Shown here: positions 7,355 through 16,715 of the stretch, piece by piece
Layout: the number at the start of each line of letters is the position of its first letter
How positions within the stretch are numbered: position 1 is the first letter of the stretch
NCBI RefSeq assembly: GCF_020177375.1
Contig: NZ_JAIWHV010000021.1
Span: 1 to 64,000, forward strand
Reading direction: 5' to 3'
Origin: Saliphagus infecundisoli
GTDB lineage: Archaea; Halobacteriota; Halobacteria; Halobacteriales; Natrialbaceae
DNA length: 64,000 bases
Position numbers and translations under genes: made by a program
Notes under the pieces: model-generated
The model's database searches: none
What the model saw: the letters and a program-made list of their open reading frames with translations, nothing else
Told to the model about the DNA's origin: nothing

Positions 7355-7621
7355 AAGCAGAAGCAGAAGGGAAAGCCCGGCAGCGCAGCGACCGACTCTG
7401 GAGGGAGCGAGCAGCCCCGGACCCTGGAGGTGGGGAGGGGTTCGTGGGTGGGCGGTGCTGTGCGGTGCTGATACTGGGCAGCTCGCAGAGTGGTCCGACG
7501 TCCGATCGCCGCGCGTACTCCCCTCTCGACAGCCGACGACGTCGCGATCGAACCCGCTGAACCGCTGAGATCGTGACGCCGCTGCTAGCTGGTCGCTACT
7601 CGCCTTCGCTACTCGTCTCCC

Positions 7622-8173
7622 CTAATCGCCTCTCGAGAAGAGCCCTCGGAGTCGGTCACTCACCGAGCCGAGCCACGTCCGTACTTGCACCTGGATCGCC
7701 CGCCGCAGGTCCTGCTTCAGGACTTCAACCTCCGAGTAGTACCCTCGAGCCCCCTTCGGCAGTTCGTGAAACCGCTTGTTGCAGCCGACACACGTGTACT
7801 CGAACTCTGCACGAACCCGATTCTGATGATAGTCGAGTTCGCCTCCCTCGCTGTAGTGGAACTCCTCGTAGACCAGTTTCTTCGAGACGAACTCCCGACT
7901 GTCACACCGCGGACACTGCGTCATTGCCAGCGGATCCTCTGAAACCGCTCGCGAGGGCGAGCCGGGAATCGACGAGTCCTCACTCATGCGTGGTCCCTCT
8001 CGAGTCCTCGTAGCGCCGTCTGGCTCTGACTGCGCCTCCTTCCGACCCCATGGCCCCGACTCGTTGCCTTCCTGGACCCACTCGTCGAATTCCTCCTCCA
8101 GAACCTGCTCGTCCTCGTCGTCCGATGCGTCGTCCGATTCGTCCTCCGTCTCGTGTCGGTCGCTCCATCCCAT
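7622..8173 (-). CDS. Zinc-ribbon hypothetical protein with acidic N-terminus
   Basis: The first 60 of 183 residues are dominated by Asp and Glu (DESDDASDDEDEQVLEEEFD). A zinc ribbon follows with CPRC at about 88-91 and CVGC about 40 residues on. A basic amphipathic C-terminal tail includes VEVLKQDLRRAIQVQVRTWL. A zinc ribbon plus basic helix suggests nucleic-acid binding. The family is not recognised. The ATG at 8173 lies 10 nt from the hairpin at 8184-8198. It is the last gene before the AT-rich tract next to the primase operon. Confidence 0.65.
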   Translation of the reverse strand: MGWSDRHETEDESDDASDDEDEQVLEEEFDEWVQEGNESGPWGRKEAQSEPDGATRTREGPRMSEDSSIPGSPSRAVSEDPLAMTQCPRCDSREFVSKKLVYEEFHYSEGGELDYHQNRVRAEFEYTCVGCNKRFHELPKGARGYYSEVEVLKQDLRRAIQVQVRTWLGSVSDRLRGLFSRGD

Positions 8174-8183
8174 TGTACCTCTA

Positions 8184-8198
8184 CCCCTCTCTGAGGGG
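8184..8198 (-). promoter_or_regulatory. Hairpin leader of the 7622-8173 gene
   Basis: CCCCTC-TCT-GAGGGG on the plus strand, 10 nt from the start. On the transcribed strand the sequence before it (CCGCACGGTGG) also resembles that before the hairpin at 1507-1521 (CCGCCCGGTGG), so the leaders look related beyond the hairpin. Confidence 0.5.
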
Positions 8199-9232
8199 CA
8201 ACGACACCACCGTGCGGTTGAGTACGATCACATCAAAACTACTCCCCGTTTCTCCCCGCTCCTCGAGTCCCCGAACTCCCTCACTGGTCTACTCTTCACT
8301 GCACCTCACCCACCCTGTCTCACACCTCCTTTCCACGCCATTCCAAGTTCCTCTGATATCTGGTACTTCCTCCTGATTCTCCGCTGTTTCACCGCCGTGC
8401 TTCACCCCCTCTGCTGTGCGGAGAGATGCTGGTGCTCTACGCTCTTCCAGCACCACCTCTTACTCCCGGTCGCTTAGCTGACCACCCCTCTCTTTCTCAC
8501 CCCCTTCGGCCTGTATCTCTCCCATGTCTCATTCACTCCTGGCCACTGTCCTTCTCACCCATCACCCCCGCTCTCGTGTCCATACGCTCTCTGATACATC
8601 ATCATTTCTTCCCCCTTCTCACCTCCCACCGTTCACACCCCGTCGCGCATACTTCTATTTCTGCATACCCCCCTTTTCCTTTGGACGATTTTCGGGTGTG
8701 CAAAGCCGATTTAACGGATGCAGAATAGACTAGAGGCCCGTGGTGACAATCTAAGGACGTTAAATCGTGATTCACGAGTCCTTCTTCGGCCAAAACGGTC
8801 ACCACGAGCCTGAGACAGCATTTTTCGGGCAGTAACCACTTTCATCCCGGTTCGAGACAGTACTGACGTGATTCACATGTGCGGGCAATCTTCCGGATGA
8901 CACCATCAAAATCGTTTGCACCCGCTATTTTTAGCTGTTTCAGACCTCAAATCGTGATTCACGTCCCCTTATATCTTCACCTGAAATATAGAACTTAATA
9001 TATGTTGTAGTGAATATGAGTATGCGGTGGATAGGGTGATTCAATTTATTTTTCCATGAGAAGAATTATGGAAACATTAGTGAGTGAAGTTTCTCCGAAG
9101 GGGATATTAGACTGCCAGACATTCAACAAGCACTCTATAATTTGGCCTGTGATTGACACTAAAAGGCAGGATAGTTGTATAGAATAGTGAAGTGGAAATT
9201 GGTGATTTGAGTTGGGTTAGAAGTCTCCCAAA
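8199..9232. other. Non-coding tract: pyrimidine-rich, then AT-rich
   Basis: About 8230-8700 is strikingly C/T-rich on the plus strand with no plausible gene. At about 8700 the composition changes sharply to AT-rich, reaching the stop of the primase-partner gene at 9233. The AT-rich half carries repeated CGTGATTCACG palindromes. Together these look like an origin or partition/transfer region rather than simple spacer. Confidence 0.45.
8766..8963. repeat. Repeated CGTGATTCACG palindromes (iteron-like)
   Basis: Copies are at 8766-8776 and 8953-8963 (both perfect, in the longer context AAATCGTGATTCACG), 8867-8877 (last base changed), with a partial GTGATTCA at 9036-9043. Each is a palindrome with arms CGTGA/TCACG around one base. 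Spacings are 101 and 86 bp. They lie in AT-rich DNA next to a primase operon, as replication iterons or transfer-origin sites would. Confidence 0.55.
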
Positions 9233-10759
9233 TCATTCAATACTTTCCTCTACACTATCGTACATATCGTCGGGAAACGGGAGGCTGCCGTAGATCGTGT
9301 AGGGGCACTGGTCCTGCCCGATACAGTACCGTTGCATGTCGTCGTTATCGCAGTTCATGGGGAGCGGTGTTGTACCCTTGGGACCGATCCCGCGCTCTCC
9401 ACGACGGGCTTCATATTTGATCTGGTACTCAGTGATCTCGGGATCGTGCCACGGCCACCGGCTGAAGAGATCCTGGAGATCATCGATGGTTTCCTCGAGA
9501 GATGTGTCCTGATACTGGGGGAGCCACATCACCATCCGGACGATATTGAAGAGATCTTTTCGGACGGGTTTTTCTTCGTGCAGGCGTTCATCCAGGGCCG
9601 CCAGACACGGCAGTTCGAACAGGTCTTCGAGATTGTCGACTTCGACCGGGCGCGATCCGCTACTCGCGTGAGCGATCTGGTAGGTGTTGACCCGGCCGCA
9701 CCGGTCGATCGTAATCGACTGTTGTGAGTCATTATTCGCAAGGGTGTTTCCGACCGTTCGCGGACTAGTGAACTGCTGCAGTTGTGCTTCCTCGCCGTTG
9801 GTCTCGGGGTCGTAGGCTTCGAGAGCGTTGTAGAGATCTCTCGAGGTGTGGAACTCGCCGACCTGGGTGTTCGGACTGGCACTGATCGCAGATCGCAGGA
9901 GCCGAACGAGACGTTGCCCCTGGTTCCAATTCTGCCAGAGCTTGTCGTAATGGCCGCCGCGAATGGCTCGTTCGATCCGGTCGCTAATCGCTGTTTCGTT
10001 GCCTGTAAGCCAACTGCGTTCGTCCTCGCCCAGTTCGTCTTCTTGGATCGAGCGAAGGCGAGCGAACTCGGTTTCGGCGTACTCCTGGTAGTCTTCCTCG
10101 AAGTCTTCGATCGGGATGTAGAGGCTGTTGTTCGCGAGCCGTGTCCTTATTTCGCCCGCTTCCTCGGCGCTGGTTGCTTCGTCGGTTGTGCGGGTCAGAC
10201 AGGCCCGTGAGGCGGCCGCCATCGGAATTTCGATGTAGAGAGCGTCCTCCTCGGTCTCGTCGATGTCGAACCCGGACATCGTCGTGACGTTAGTACAGAC
10301 TCGGCCTGGATGTGGCCCGTCTTCGCTGGGTGGTTTCCCGTAGAGGACTTCCGCAATGTCTTGGTAGAGTGTGGGGTCGTCGTACTCTCGGATGAGTGAG
10401 ATGAGGTTGTTCGCGAACAGTTCCCGGATGTGGTGGATGACTTGGTTACGCCGAACGGGCGTATTTTCGAAGCGGGAGTGCCCCATCACGCAAATCGTCC
10501 CAACGGTTGCGACTAGGACGAGTGTCGCAGGCCGATCGACGAACGATCGCTCGAGGGTTCGGTCGCGTTGGGCCGGTTCAAACGCACCAGTCACGAACCG
10601 TTCGACATCCGAAAGCACTGTCTCGGGATCAGGTTCGCCGTCGACGAGGTAACGATCGTAGCCACGGGCGAACAGTTGGACGATCTCGCCCGTCGTGTAC
10701 TGGGTTGGGACGGCGGCGACCAGGTAGGCATCTCGTTCGGAGTTCCGTGGGTCAACCAT
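9233..10759 (-). CDS. Cys-rich partner of the plasmid primase (PriL-like candidate)
   Basis: About 508 aa from the ATG at 10759, which lies 5 bp after the primase stop; a longer frame to 10840 would overlap the primase gene. The protein is largely helical and acidic. Its C-terminus carries a conserved-looking Cys cluster, PMNCDNDDMQRYC then GQDQCPYTIYGSLP, reminiscent of the cysteines at the C-terminus of primase large subunits or zinc-bearing primase C-terminal domains. I infer that it forms a primase complex with the upstream gene. No helicase motif is seen. The exact family is not recognised. Confidence 0.6.
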   Translation of the reverse strand: MVDPRNSERDAYLVAAVPTQYTTGEIVQLFARGYDRYLVDGEPDPETVLSDVERFVTGAFEPAQRDRTLERSFVDRPATLVLVATVGTICVMGHSRFENTPVRRNQVIHHIRELFANNLISLIREYDDPTLYQDIAEVLYGKPPSEDGPHPGRVCTNVTTMSGFDIDETEEDALYIEIPMAAASRACLTRTTDEATSAEEAGEIRTRLANNSLYIPIEDFEEDYQEYAETEFARLRSIQEDELGEDERSWLTGNETAISDRIERAIRGGHYDKLWQNWNQGQRLVRLLRSAISASPNTQVGEFHTSRDLYNALEAYDPETNGEEAQLQQFTSPRTVGNTLANNDSQQSITIDRCGRVNTYQIAHASSGSRPVEVDNLEDLFELPCLAALDERLHEEKPVRKDLFNIVRMVMWLPQYQDTSLEETIDDLQDLFSRWPWHDPEITEYQIKYEARRGERGIGPKGTTPLPMNCDNDDMQRYCIGQDQCPYTIYGSLPFPDDMYDSVEESIE

Positions 10760-10764
10760 TATGA

Positions 10765-11670
10765 TCACTCGAGAAACTGCGGCCGGGCGTCTGTCCGTGG
10801 ATCGAACGCGGGACTGTCGATCGGTTGGACGATTCGACATACCTCCGTGTGCAGCGAATAGGGAACCCGGAGCAGACGACTTCGGTCGGCGGTCACGACG
10901 GGGTCAATCGGAATCTCGTAGCGCTCGATCAGGAAATCGTTGAGCACTTCGCGACTCTGTTCGTCGTAGTCGTGTTCGGAGTCGTCATCCAGAAGGTAGA
11001 CGTGAGCGCCCTGCCCGGAATAGACGACCATCGTTTGCTCGGCACTGAGCTCGTCTTTGAAGATATCGCGCGTTTCAAAGCCGTATTCGAGTGCTCGATC
11101 GAGATCCTCGAACGCGTAGGGATAGCCTGCTGGGTCAGCCGCGTGGATACCGGATTCGGCGAGTAGCATCTCGTCACGACTTCGGTCGTCTTGATGGGCA
11201 TCGTAGTGGAGTTCCTCGTCGAGTTCCCGGTCGGCTCGCGCTGTAGCGATGTCTTTTGCATCGATATCGACCGCGATCACCCACGGACGCTCCCAATTAT
11301 CCAGCCCGTAGTACACACCCGCTGACACGGGATCGGATTTCACAACGAGATCGGGATCAGCGAGCGCATACTCGCTGTTGCCGAAGGGATCGTTACGAGC
11401 GGGGGCGCGGATGAACGACAGAACGTCCTCAATCTCATCGAAGTTTTGTGAAATCTGGTCACCAGTCGAATCCGTCCGCCACGTTGCTCGTCGGATGAAA
11501 TCTCGGTCGGGCCGCCCGTCTTTGCGGATCGGATGCCGATCGCGGAAGCTGAGTCCGAACTCTTTCGGACCAGTTGCTGTGATGAACGCCGGAAGTTCGT
11601 CTGTGTACTCGGGAAACTCTTGGTCGTAATAGGTGTAAATCTCGTCTCGGGTGGCTTCTCTCCACGTCAT
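10765..11670 (-). CDS. Archaeo-eukaryotic primase catalytic subunit (PriS-like)
   Basis: The start is taken as ATG 11670 (MTWREATRDEIYTYYDQEFP), giving 301 aa; the longer frame to 11775 has an arginine-rich non-native N-terminus. The three AEP motifs are visible: WVIAVDIDAKD with the catalytic DxD at about 135-137, VVYSGQGAHVYLLDD at about 216-229 (the SGxxGxH motif), and RLLRVPYSLHTEV at about 265-277. The family makes primers for replication. It is shorter than cellular PriS (about 380 aa) and clusters with transfer genes, so it is probably the element's own primase. It overlaps the upstream membrane-protein gene by 4 bp. Confidence 0.85.
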   Translation of the reverse strand: MTWREATRDEIYTYYDQEFPEYTDELPAFITATGPKEFGLSFRDRHPIRKDGRPDRDFIRRATWRTDSTGDQISQNFDEIEDVLSFIRAPARNDPFGNSEYALADPDLVVKSDPVSAGVYYGLDNWERPWVIAVDIDAKDIATARADRELDEELHYDAHQDDRSRDEMLLAESGIHAADPAGYPYAFEDLDRALEYGFETRDIFKDELSAEQTMVVYSGQGAHVYLLDDDSEHDYDEQSREVLNDFLIERYEIPIDPVVTADRSRLLRVPYSLHTEVCRIVQPIDSPAFDPRTDARPQFLE

Positions 11671-11978
11671 GACCCCACCCCCGCGAACTGGAGGAAGTCG
11701 ATCGCGACAATTGCCGCCAAGGGCGCAACGACTCCGACCACGACACCATCTCCTCGTCGTGGAAACGGCGTCCAACTCGGAATAAGGATTGAGCCAACGA
11801 TCACTCGGAAAGTGAAGAGAACGAACAATAAGAGTGCGTAGACGACGAGCGCGACAAAGATGTGGCTGAGCCCGATTTCCATCAATCTCCCATAGGTGTA
11901 GATTGGAATGTGTTGGGAAAGATATGCTGACACTATGTCCAAGTCCGAAACAATGCTCTGGAGCAAGGTGAGTGGCAT
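11667..11978 (-). CDS. Small membrane protein between primase and VirD4 genes
   Basis: The 103-aa protein has two hydrophobic segments, about residues 36-64 (HIFVALVVYALLLFVLFTF) and about 78-98. Its ATG overlaps the stop of the upstream VirD4-like gene and its stop overlaps the primase start, so it is translationally coupled on both sides. Such placement suggests a membrane part of the transfer apparatus or a membrane tether for the DNA-processing proteins. No family is recognised. Confidence 0.65.
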   Translation of the reverse strand: MPLTLLQSIVSDLDIVSAYLSQHIPIYTYGRLMEIGLSHIFVALVVYALLLFVLFTFRVIVGSILIPSWTPFPRRGDGVVVGVVAPLAAIVAIDFLQFAGVGS

Positions 11979-14900
11979 TATTCGTTCACCACCTCGTCTA
12001 ATTTCCTGAAAGTTTGTATTGTTGTCATTCCCTCCTCTTCGAAGCCGGCGACAGACTCTTGCATACGAGACAGTTCACGAGCTGCGCGTCCAGTCACGGT
12101 CCCAGGCAATCGCTCTTCGTCAGCAAGCAGTTCGATTGTGGCTCGAGCCTCGCTGAGAGCGGGGAATGCCCAGACGGCATCTGCCTCAACAGCCGCCATC
12201 TTGTCATAGTCAGAGATAATCGCCTGAGGATTGTTCGACGCCATTTCAACTTCGCCAACCCACAGTAGTGTATCATCAGCATCGAACCCGGCGACGTCGA
12301 ATATCGTCTCTGGACCGTGCTCGAAATATCGTTCAACCCGACCCACCTCATCGACCGCGCCGATCCAGCGACTTAGTAATTCAACACCGACTTTGTGGGG
12401 TGTCTTCTCTCCGAGATCGCCAACGCCAGCTTCCGCCGTGATCGTTTCATCGAGTAGCTCCCTCCCCTCAGGAAGGACTGTGTAGTACAGTCGCCGATTC
12501 ACCCGGGCTTGTTCGAGGAGTCCGTTCTCGATCAGTACCTCAACATCGAGCCCAGGGAGGTCCTCTTCCAACTTGTCCATCCCCTCCAAGAGCGTATAGT
12601 CTGGAAGCTCCCGGTTCATCGAATCCAGAACACGTTTCAGGAACGTTGCGTCATCGCGAGAAAGCCCCTGCCTCCGAAGCGTCGCATCGTCGACCGGGCT
12701 GGTATCCGTCGCCTCTTCGTGACCACCGAAGAACGAACTCCCCACCGCCTCGTCCAGCGACTCGCCGTCGCTCTCGGTGTCTTCTCTCGAGTCGGCGTCT
12801 TCGCCGTCTTCGATCTCCTCGAACGTCGACTGTTCGGGAAGACTGTCCATCTCATCGCCTTCATCTTCGGACGCAGATTCAGCTGACTGCGTGTCCGACT
12901 CGGAATCCGGCTCTGCATTGAGTCCCGGTGTCCCCAATTGCTCTGTCTCCGACTCTGGGTCTGACCCCGGCGGCGATTCTGATCTCGATCCTGCATCTGG
13001 TGCTGGCGGCGATCCAACACTACGTTCGGTCCCAGAAGGAGAATCGCCCCACTCCGACCACTCGAGCGTGTCCTCGTGCGTGGGCACGTCCAAGCCGTAC
13101 TTGTCGTCAGTTCGCTCAACGACTTCCGGCAAGAGTTCGTCGTCGAAGCGTGCCTGCTCGGTCGCCGACAGCGGCTCGTCGCTCTCTGGGTGACCACTGA
13201 TGATCGGGAGCGAGTGCAACGTCAGCGGTGCAGGTCGATCCTCACCGAAGCGCGGACTCGCGAGCTTCGTGAACCACTCGCCTGACGCGATCCGATTGAT
13301 CCGGTTGCGAACATCCTCAACGGACAGATCGTCGTGCGTGAACGTTTTCGCAAACCGGTCCGTGATCGAGATGTCCCCGACCATTTTCGTATGCACCTCC
13401 GTCAACAGCTCTTCGTACGCGCCGTTGTTGCCATCGTCCCAAGAGTTGACCTGCTCGGGATACTGCATTACGAGTCCCATGCTCAGCCCCGATGAACGAC
13501 CCTGTGGAAGGAGCTGATCGGCGACTAACTCCGTCGCGATGAACGGCGCAGCCTCCTCGAGGATCACGTTCACCACATTGTCTGGCGACGACCGCCGTCG
13601 GTGCTGAATCGAGTGCCACAGATTACTCAACAGGACCGTGGTCAACCCACGCTGGGCGTCGAGCGTGAGGTCGCCGAGGTCGAACAGGATCGTCACGTCC
13701 TCGTTGAGGAGATCGCGGAAATCGAAATGGACGTCCTGATCGTGGAACCCGTAGAGGCTATCGCCATCGGCCTCACGACCGGGCCTGTGGCGCAACATCC
13801 AGTGGAGGTTGCGGTCCTCTTTCAACCGGTTGAGCCGGTTCTGAACCGCACTCATCGACGTATGGAACTGGTGGTCTTCCTTGTTGAACTGGCTGGCTAA
13901 CGACTCGTGGATATCGTCGTTGATCCCCGAAACGTCCGGCAGTTCTCGCGCACGCTGCATCCGCGTTGCGGCCTCGACCAGATCGTCCAGCCCGAATACG
14001 TCATCCCCGTGAACGGGGTCGAATAATGCGTGGATGAGAAACGTCAGAATCTCGTTCGCGACGAACGCCTGTTCGTGACGCTCTGCACCCATAATCATCC
14101 GCATCAACGCGTGGAAGTGGTCAGCTTTCTCCTTGACCGCGGTCTCCCGATCATGGCCGGCTTCGAGCGCGGGTCGAAGATCGAAAAACGAGACCGCTGG
14201 GAGTGTTTCGGGCTCACGGAAGTAGTAGACGTCCTCGAGTGAGCCATGCCGCTTGTAGTGGCCCATGAGGTAGTTCGTGCACATCCCGTCGCCTTTCGGC
14301 TCGAAGAGGATGTTCGGCCCTGGCGTCGTCTCGCTGAGCGAGAGGAGCATCCGATTGACGAGTTGGCTCTTCCCACCGCCGGTCGTCGCACAGACGAGCC
14401 AGTGGCGCTTCAGCTGGTCCGGCGGCACGCGAAGTGGCCCATCAATGGAGCTAGCAGGATCCTCGCCGAGCACCATTCCTGTCGTGTACTGCCGACGCTG
14501 GGCGGCTTCCAAGCCGGGGAGTGACGTCCGGCTTTCTGGATTCGCGTGGGTTTCCTTGGTGGCCTCGTCCGTGAGGTGTTCCGTGCTCGGTACGATGATC
14601 ATGTTGCAGAGTTCGTTCGGATCGAGGTGGAGGTCGGGCGTCGAGCGACCGAGTCGCTTGCCAGTCACGACGTCTCGATTCAAGACACGGTTGAAGCAGC
14701 GCCGCGAGTACGTCCGGCTACGGCGGGCGACCAACCCCTTGTCGTATAGTTTCTCGCTCTCAATGCCATAGAATCGCCCCTCCAGCGGGTCGAACACCGT
14801 GCTGATGCTTCGGAGCGACTGTTTGAGCTCGGACGTGTCACTGCTCGCCGACTTCGGGGGGACGGTTACGACCCGCAGGTTAGCCGTGAACGTATGCCCC

Positions 14901-16639
14901 AAGTCTTCTGTTTGGAGGTTGTCGATCAGATCACGATCGGCTTCGGGAATCGGCTGAGACTCCTGTGGATGGTGCTCTTGCTGGGGTTCGGCGCCATAGA
15001 TGAGGTCTTCGATAGCTTGAATGATGACATCTCCCCACGTTTCTCGGTCGCCTCTGATACGCTCAATCCGTTGATTACCACTGTGAGTCGAATCCGGTTC
15101 ACCTTCGAACGCGGCTTGGAAGACGATCGGATGATCGGTCGTTGCGAAGTGGTCGATCAGTACAGTGAGAGGGGCGTGTGAGCTATCTTTCGTGAAGTCT
15201 TCGTCATCAAGTTCCTCGTCGAAGAGCCTGATCGGCGTCATTGGATCGCCACTGCCAGTCCATCGCAGACTATACGGCTCAACGTCGTCTGGATGGGGTC
15301 GCGCGAGAACGCCCTCGCCGGTATCAACGGGGGTGTCGAGTCCGAATCTCAGTGAGCCTGGATCGCGGTTTTCTTCCTCCTCTTGTTTCCGAAGTGCGTC
15401 AAGATCAACGCTTGGGAGTTTCCCTCCAAGCGGGGTGTTGGCTCCCGACTCCGACCCCAACTCCGGCTCCGATCCCGTTCTCGATACCGTCCCCGTCCCC
15501 TGGCCGTCGCTGATACCGGCCCCATCAGCAGCGAGGGGTTGATCGCCGTGAACGCGGGTGATCGCTTCGACCTCTTCGACAGAGGTCTGAAGCGCCCCCT
15601 TTTCCAGCGCTGTCTCGAACTCCTCGTAGCTGTATTGCTCTGGAGCGACGAGTTTCTCGGCCAGATCGACGGTCACGCGTTCGATTTCGACAGTATCCGG
15701 GTAGGCGGAGTTGAGCCGATCATAGAGCGTCGAGAGGTGCTGGTCAGTCGAGTAGTAGAACTCGATTGGCGCATCCGTGCCGTTGCTGTAGATGGTGAAA
15801 TCGAACGTCAGCGGGTCAGGGCTGGCGAACGGGTTAATCCGTTGCCAGAACGATTCTTCGGTCGGGTTCAGGGCGTGCAAAGGGCGGATTTGATTGACGA
15901 TTTCTGAGGGCGCCCGTTCACCCGTCGAGGGAATGACGCGGACGTACTCCTGTTTGCGATCGAGCGGAGAGTCAGTGGACGCGTCGAGAGTGAGGACGTT
16001 CGCTTCGACCTCCTTCGGGTTGTGGATGCCTTTGCAGACCACCTTTGGGATCTCGGCTTCGACCGTCCGGAACGTGATCGTCCCGTAGGAAAGCAGTCGT
16101 CCCACGAGCGACTGGTGACGAGTGATTTCGACGACACGCTCGAGAGCGAGCTTCGCAAACTGATCCTGTCGAATCCCTCTCGTGCGCGCGTAGAGGGTGT
16201 CTGAGGTGAGAACGTATTCGGTTCGAACCGACCGTACCAGTGGAAGCAGGCCGACGACAACGCCCGTGACTCCGAGGGTGATTGGGATCGCCCCAAGCCA
16301 CCACAATGGGAGGGTGACGCTCGTCACGACCAGCCCCAGCTCGACCGGCGCGAGCCCGATGAGGGCCGGCCCCGTAGCGAATCCGGCAACGCTGGGAGTC
16401 GCGAGGGCGACTGCAAGCCCAACGAGGAGGATCGCGCCCACGTACGCACGAAGACCGCTCCGAGCCAGCGGCGTGCCAGCCCACCGAACGTCGAGGTCGG
16501 CAACGTCAGCTACTCGGTCGTCTTCTGCAACGATCCACTCGAGATTCGGAGTGTCGTCCGTCCCGTCGTGGGCAGACGCACTCGCTCGATCGTCGTCCGC
16601 TTGGTCGTCCGTTGGATTGTTGTCTATTGGATTGGTCAT
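11978..16639 (-). CDS. VirD4/TraG-like coupling ATPase with nuclease-like C-terminus
   Basis: The 1553-aa protein starts with a charged tail, then transmembrane helices at about 64-87 and 97-135 and a PH-like (bPH2) domain at about 140-210. A large linker with Ser/Gly/Asp stretches follows. The P-loop ATPase has Walker A CATTGGGKSQLV (Lys757), NVILEEAAPFI as Walker B near 1028, and a coupling-protein-like QYPEQVNSW segment. A second acidic linker (about 1150-1300) leads to a winged-helix-like part and a terminal domain (about 1435-1520) with DVAGFDADDTLLWVGEVEMA, which resembles the core of PD-(D/E)XK nucleases. VirD4 proteins pass DNA to a type IV secretion channel. The nuclease-like tail and PH domain are unusual. 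The nuclease assignment is tentative. Confidence 0.8.
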   Translation of the reverse strand: MTNPIDNNPTDDQADDDRASASAHDGTDDTPNLEWIVAEDDRVADVADLDVRWAGTPLARSGLRAYVGAILLVGLAVALATPSVAGFATGPALIGLAPVELGLVVTSVTLPLWWLGAIPITLGVTGVVVGLLPLVRSVRTEYVLTSDTLYARTRGIRQDQFAKLALERVVEITRHQSLVGRLLSYGTITFRTVEAEIPKVVCKGIHNPKEVEANVLTLDASTDSPLDRKQEYVRVIPSTGERAPSEIVNQIRPLHALNPTEESFWQRINPFASPDPLTFDFTIYSNGTDAPIEFYYSTDQHLSTLYDRLNSAYPDTVEIERVTVDLAEKLVAPEQYSYEEFETALEKGALQTSVEEVEAITRVHGDQPLAADGAGISDGQGTGTVSRTGSEPELGSESGANTPLGGKLPSVDLDALRKQEEEENRDPGSLRFGLDTPVDTGEGVLARPHPDDVEPYSLRWTGSGDPMTPIRLFDEELDDEDFTKDSSHAPLTVLIDHFATTDHPIVFQAAFEGEPDSTHSGNQRIERIRGDRETWGDVIIQAIEDLIYGAEPQQEHHPQESQPIPEADRDLIDNLQTEDLGHTFTANLRVVTVPPKSASSDTSELKQSLRSISTVFDPLEGRFYGIESEKLYDKGLVARRSRTYSRRCFNRVLNRDVVTGKRLGRSTPDLHLDPNELCNMIIVPSTEHLTDEATKETHANPESRTSLPGLEAAQRRQYTTGMVLGEDPASSIDGPLRVPPDQLKRHWLVCATTGGGKSQLVNRMLLSLSETTPGPNILFEPKGDGMCTNYLMGHYKRHGSLEDVYYFREPETLPAVSFFDLRPALEAGHDRETAVKEKADHFHALMRMIMGAERHEQAFVANEILTFLIHALFDPVHGDDVFGLDDLVEAATRMQRARELPDVSGINDDIHESLASQFNKEDHQFHTSMSAVQNRLNRLKEDRNLHWMLRHRPGREADGDSLYGFHDQDVHFDFRDLLNEDVTILFDLGDLTLDAQRGLTTVLLSNLWHSIQHRRRSSPDNVVNVILEEAAPFIATELVADQLLPQGRSSGLSMGLVMQYPEQVNSWDDGNNGAYEELLTEVHTKMVGDISITDRFAKTFTHDDLSVEDVRNRINRIASGEWFTKLASPRFGEDRPAPLTLHSLPIISGHPESDEPLSATEQARFDDELLPEVVERTDDKYGLDVPTHEDTLEWSEWGDSPSGTERSVGSPPAPDAGSRSESPPGSDPESETEQLGTPGLNAEPDSESDTQSAESASEDEGDEMDSLPEQSTFEEIEDGEDADSREDTESDGESLDEAVGSSFFGGHEEATDTSPVDDATLRRQGLSRDDATFLKRVLDSMNRELPDYTLLEGMDKLEEDLPGLDVEVLIENGLLEQARVNRRLYYTVLPEGRELLDETITAEAGVGDLGEKTPHKVGVELLSRWIGAVDEVGRVERYFEHGPETIFDVAGFDADDTLLWVGEVEMASNNPQAIISDYDKMAAVEADAVWAFPALSEARATIELLADEERLPGTVTGRAARELSRMQESVAGFEEEGMTTIQTFRKLDEVVNE

Positions 16640-16715
16640 TCAAATCTCACCTCATGAACTTGCAGACGGGTGAACACGGGTCCCACAGACCAGTCGCGCT
16701 CGAGGAACTGCTGTC

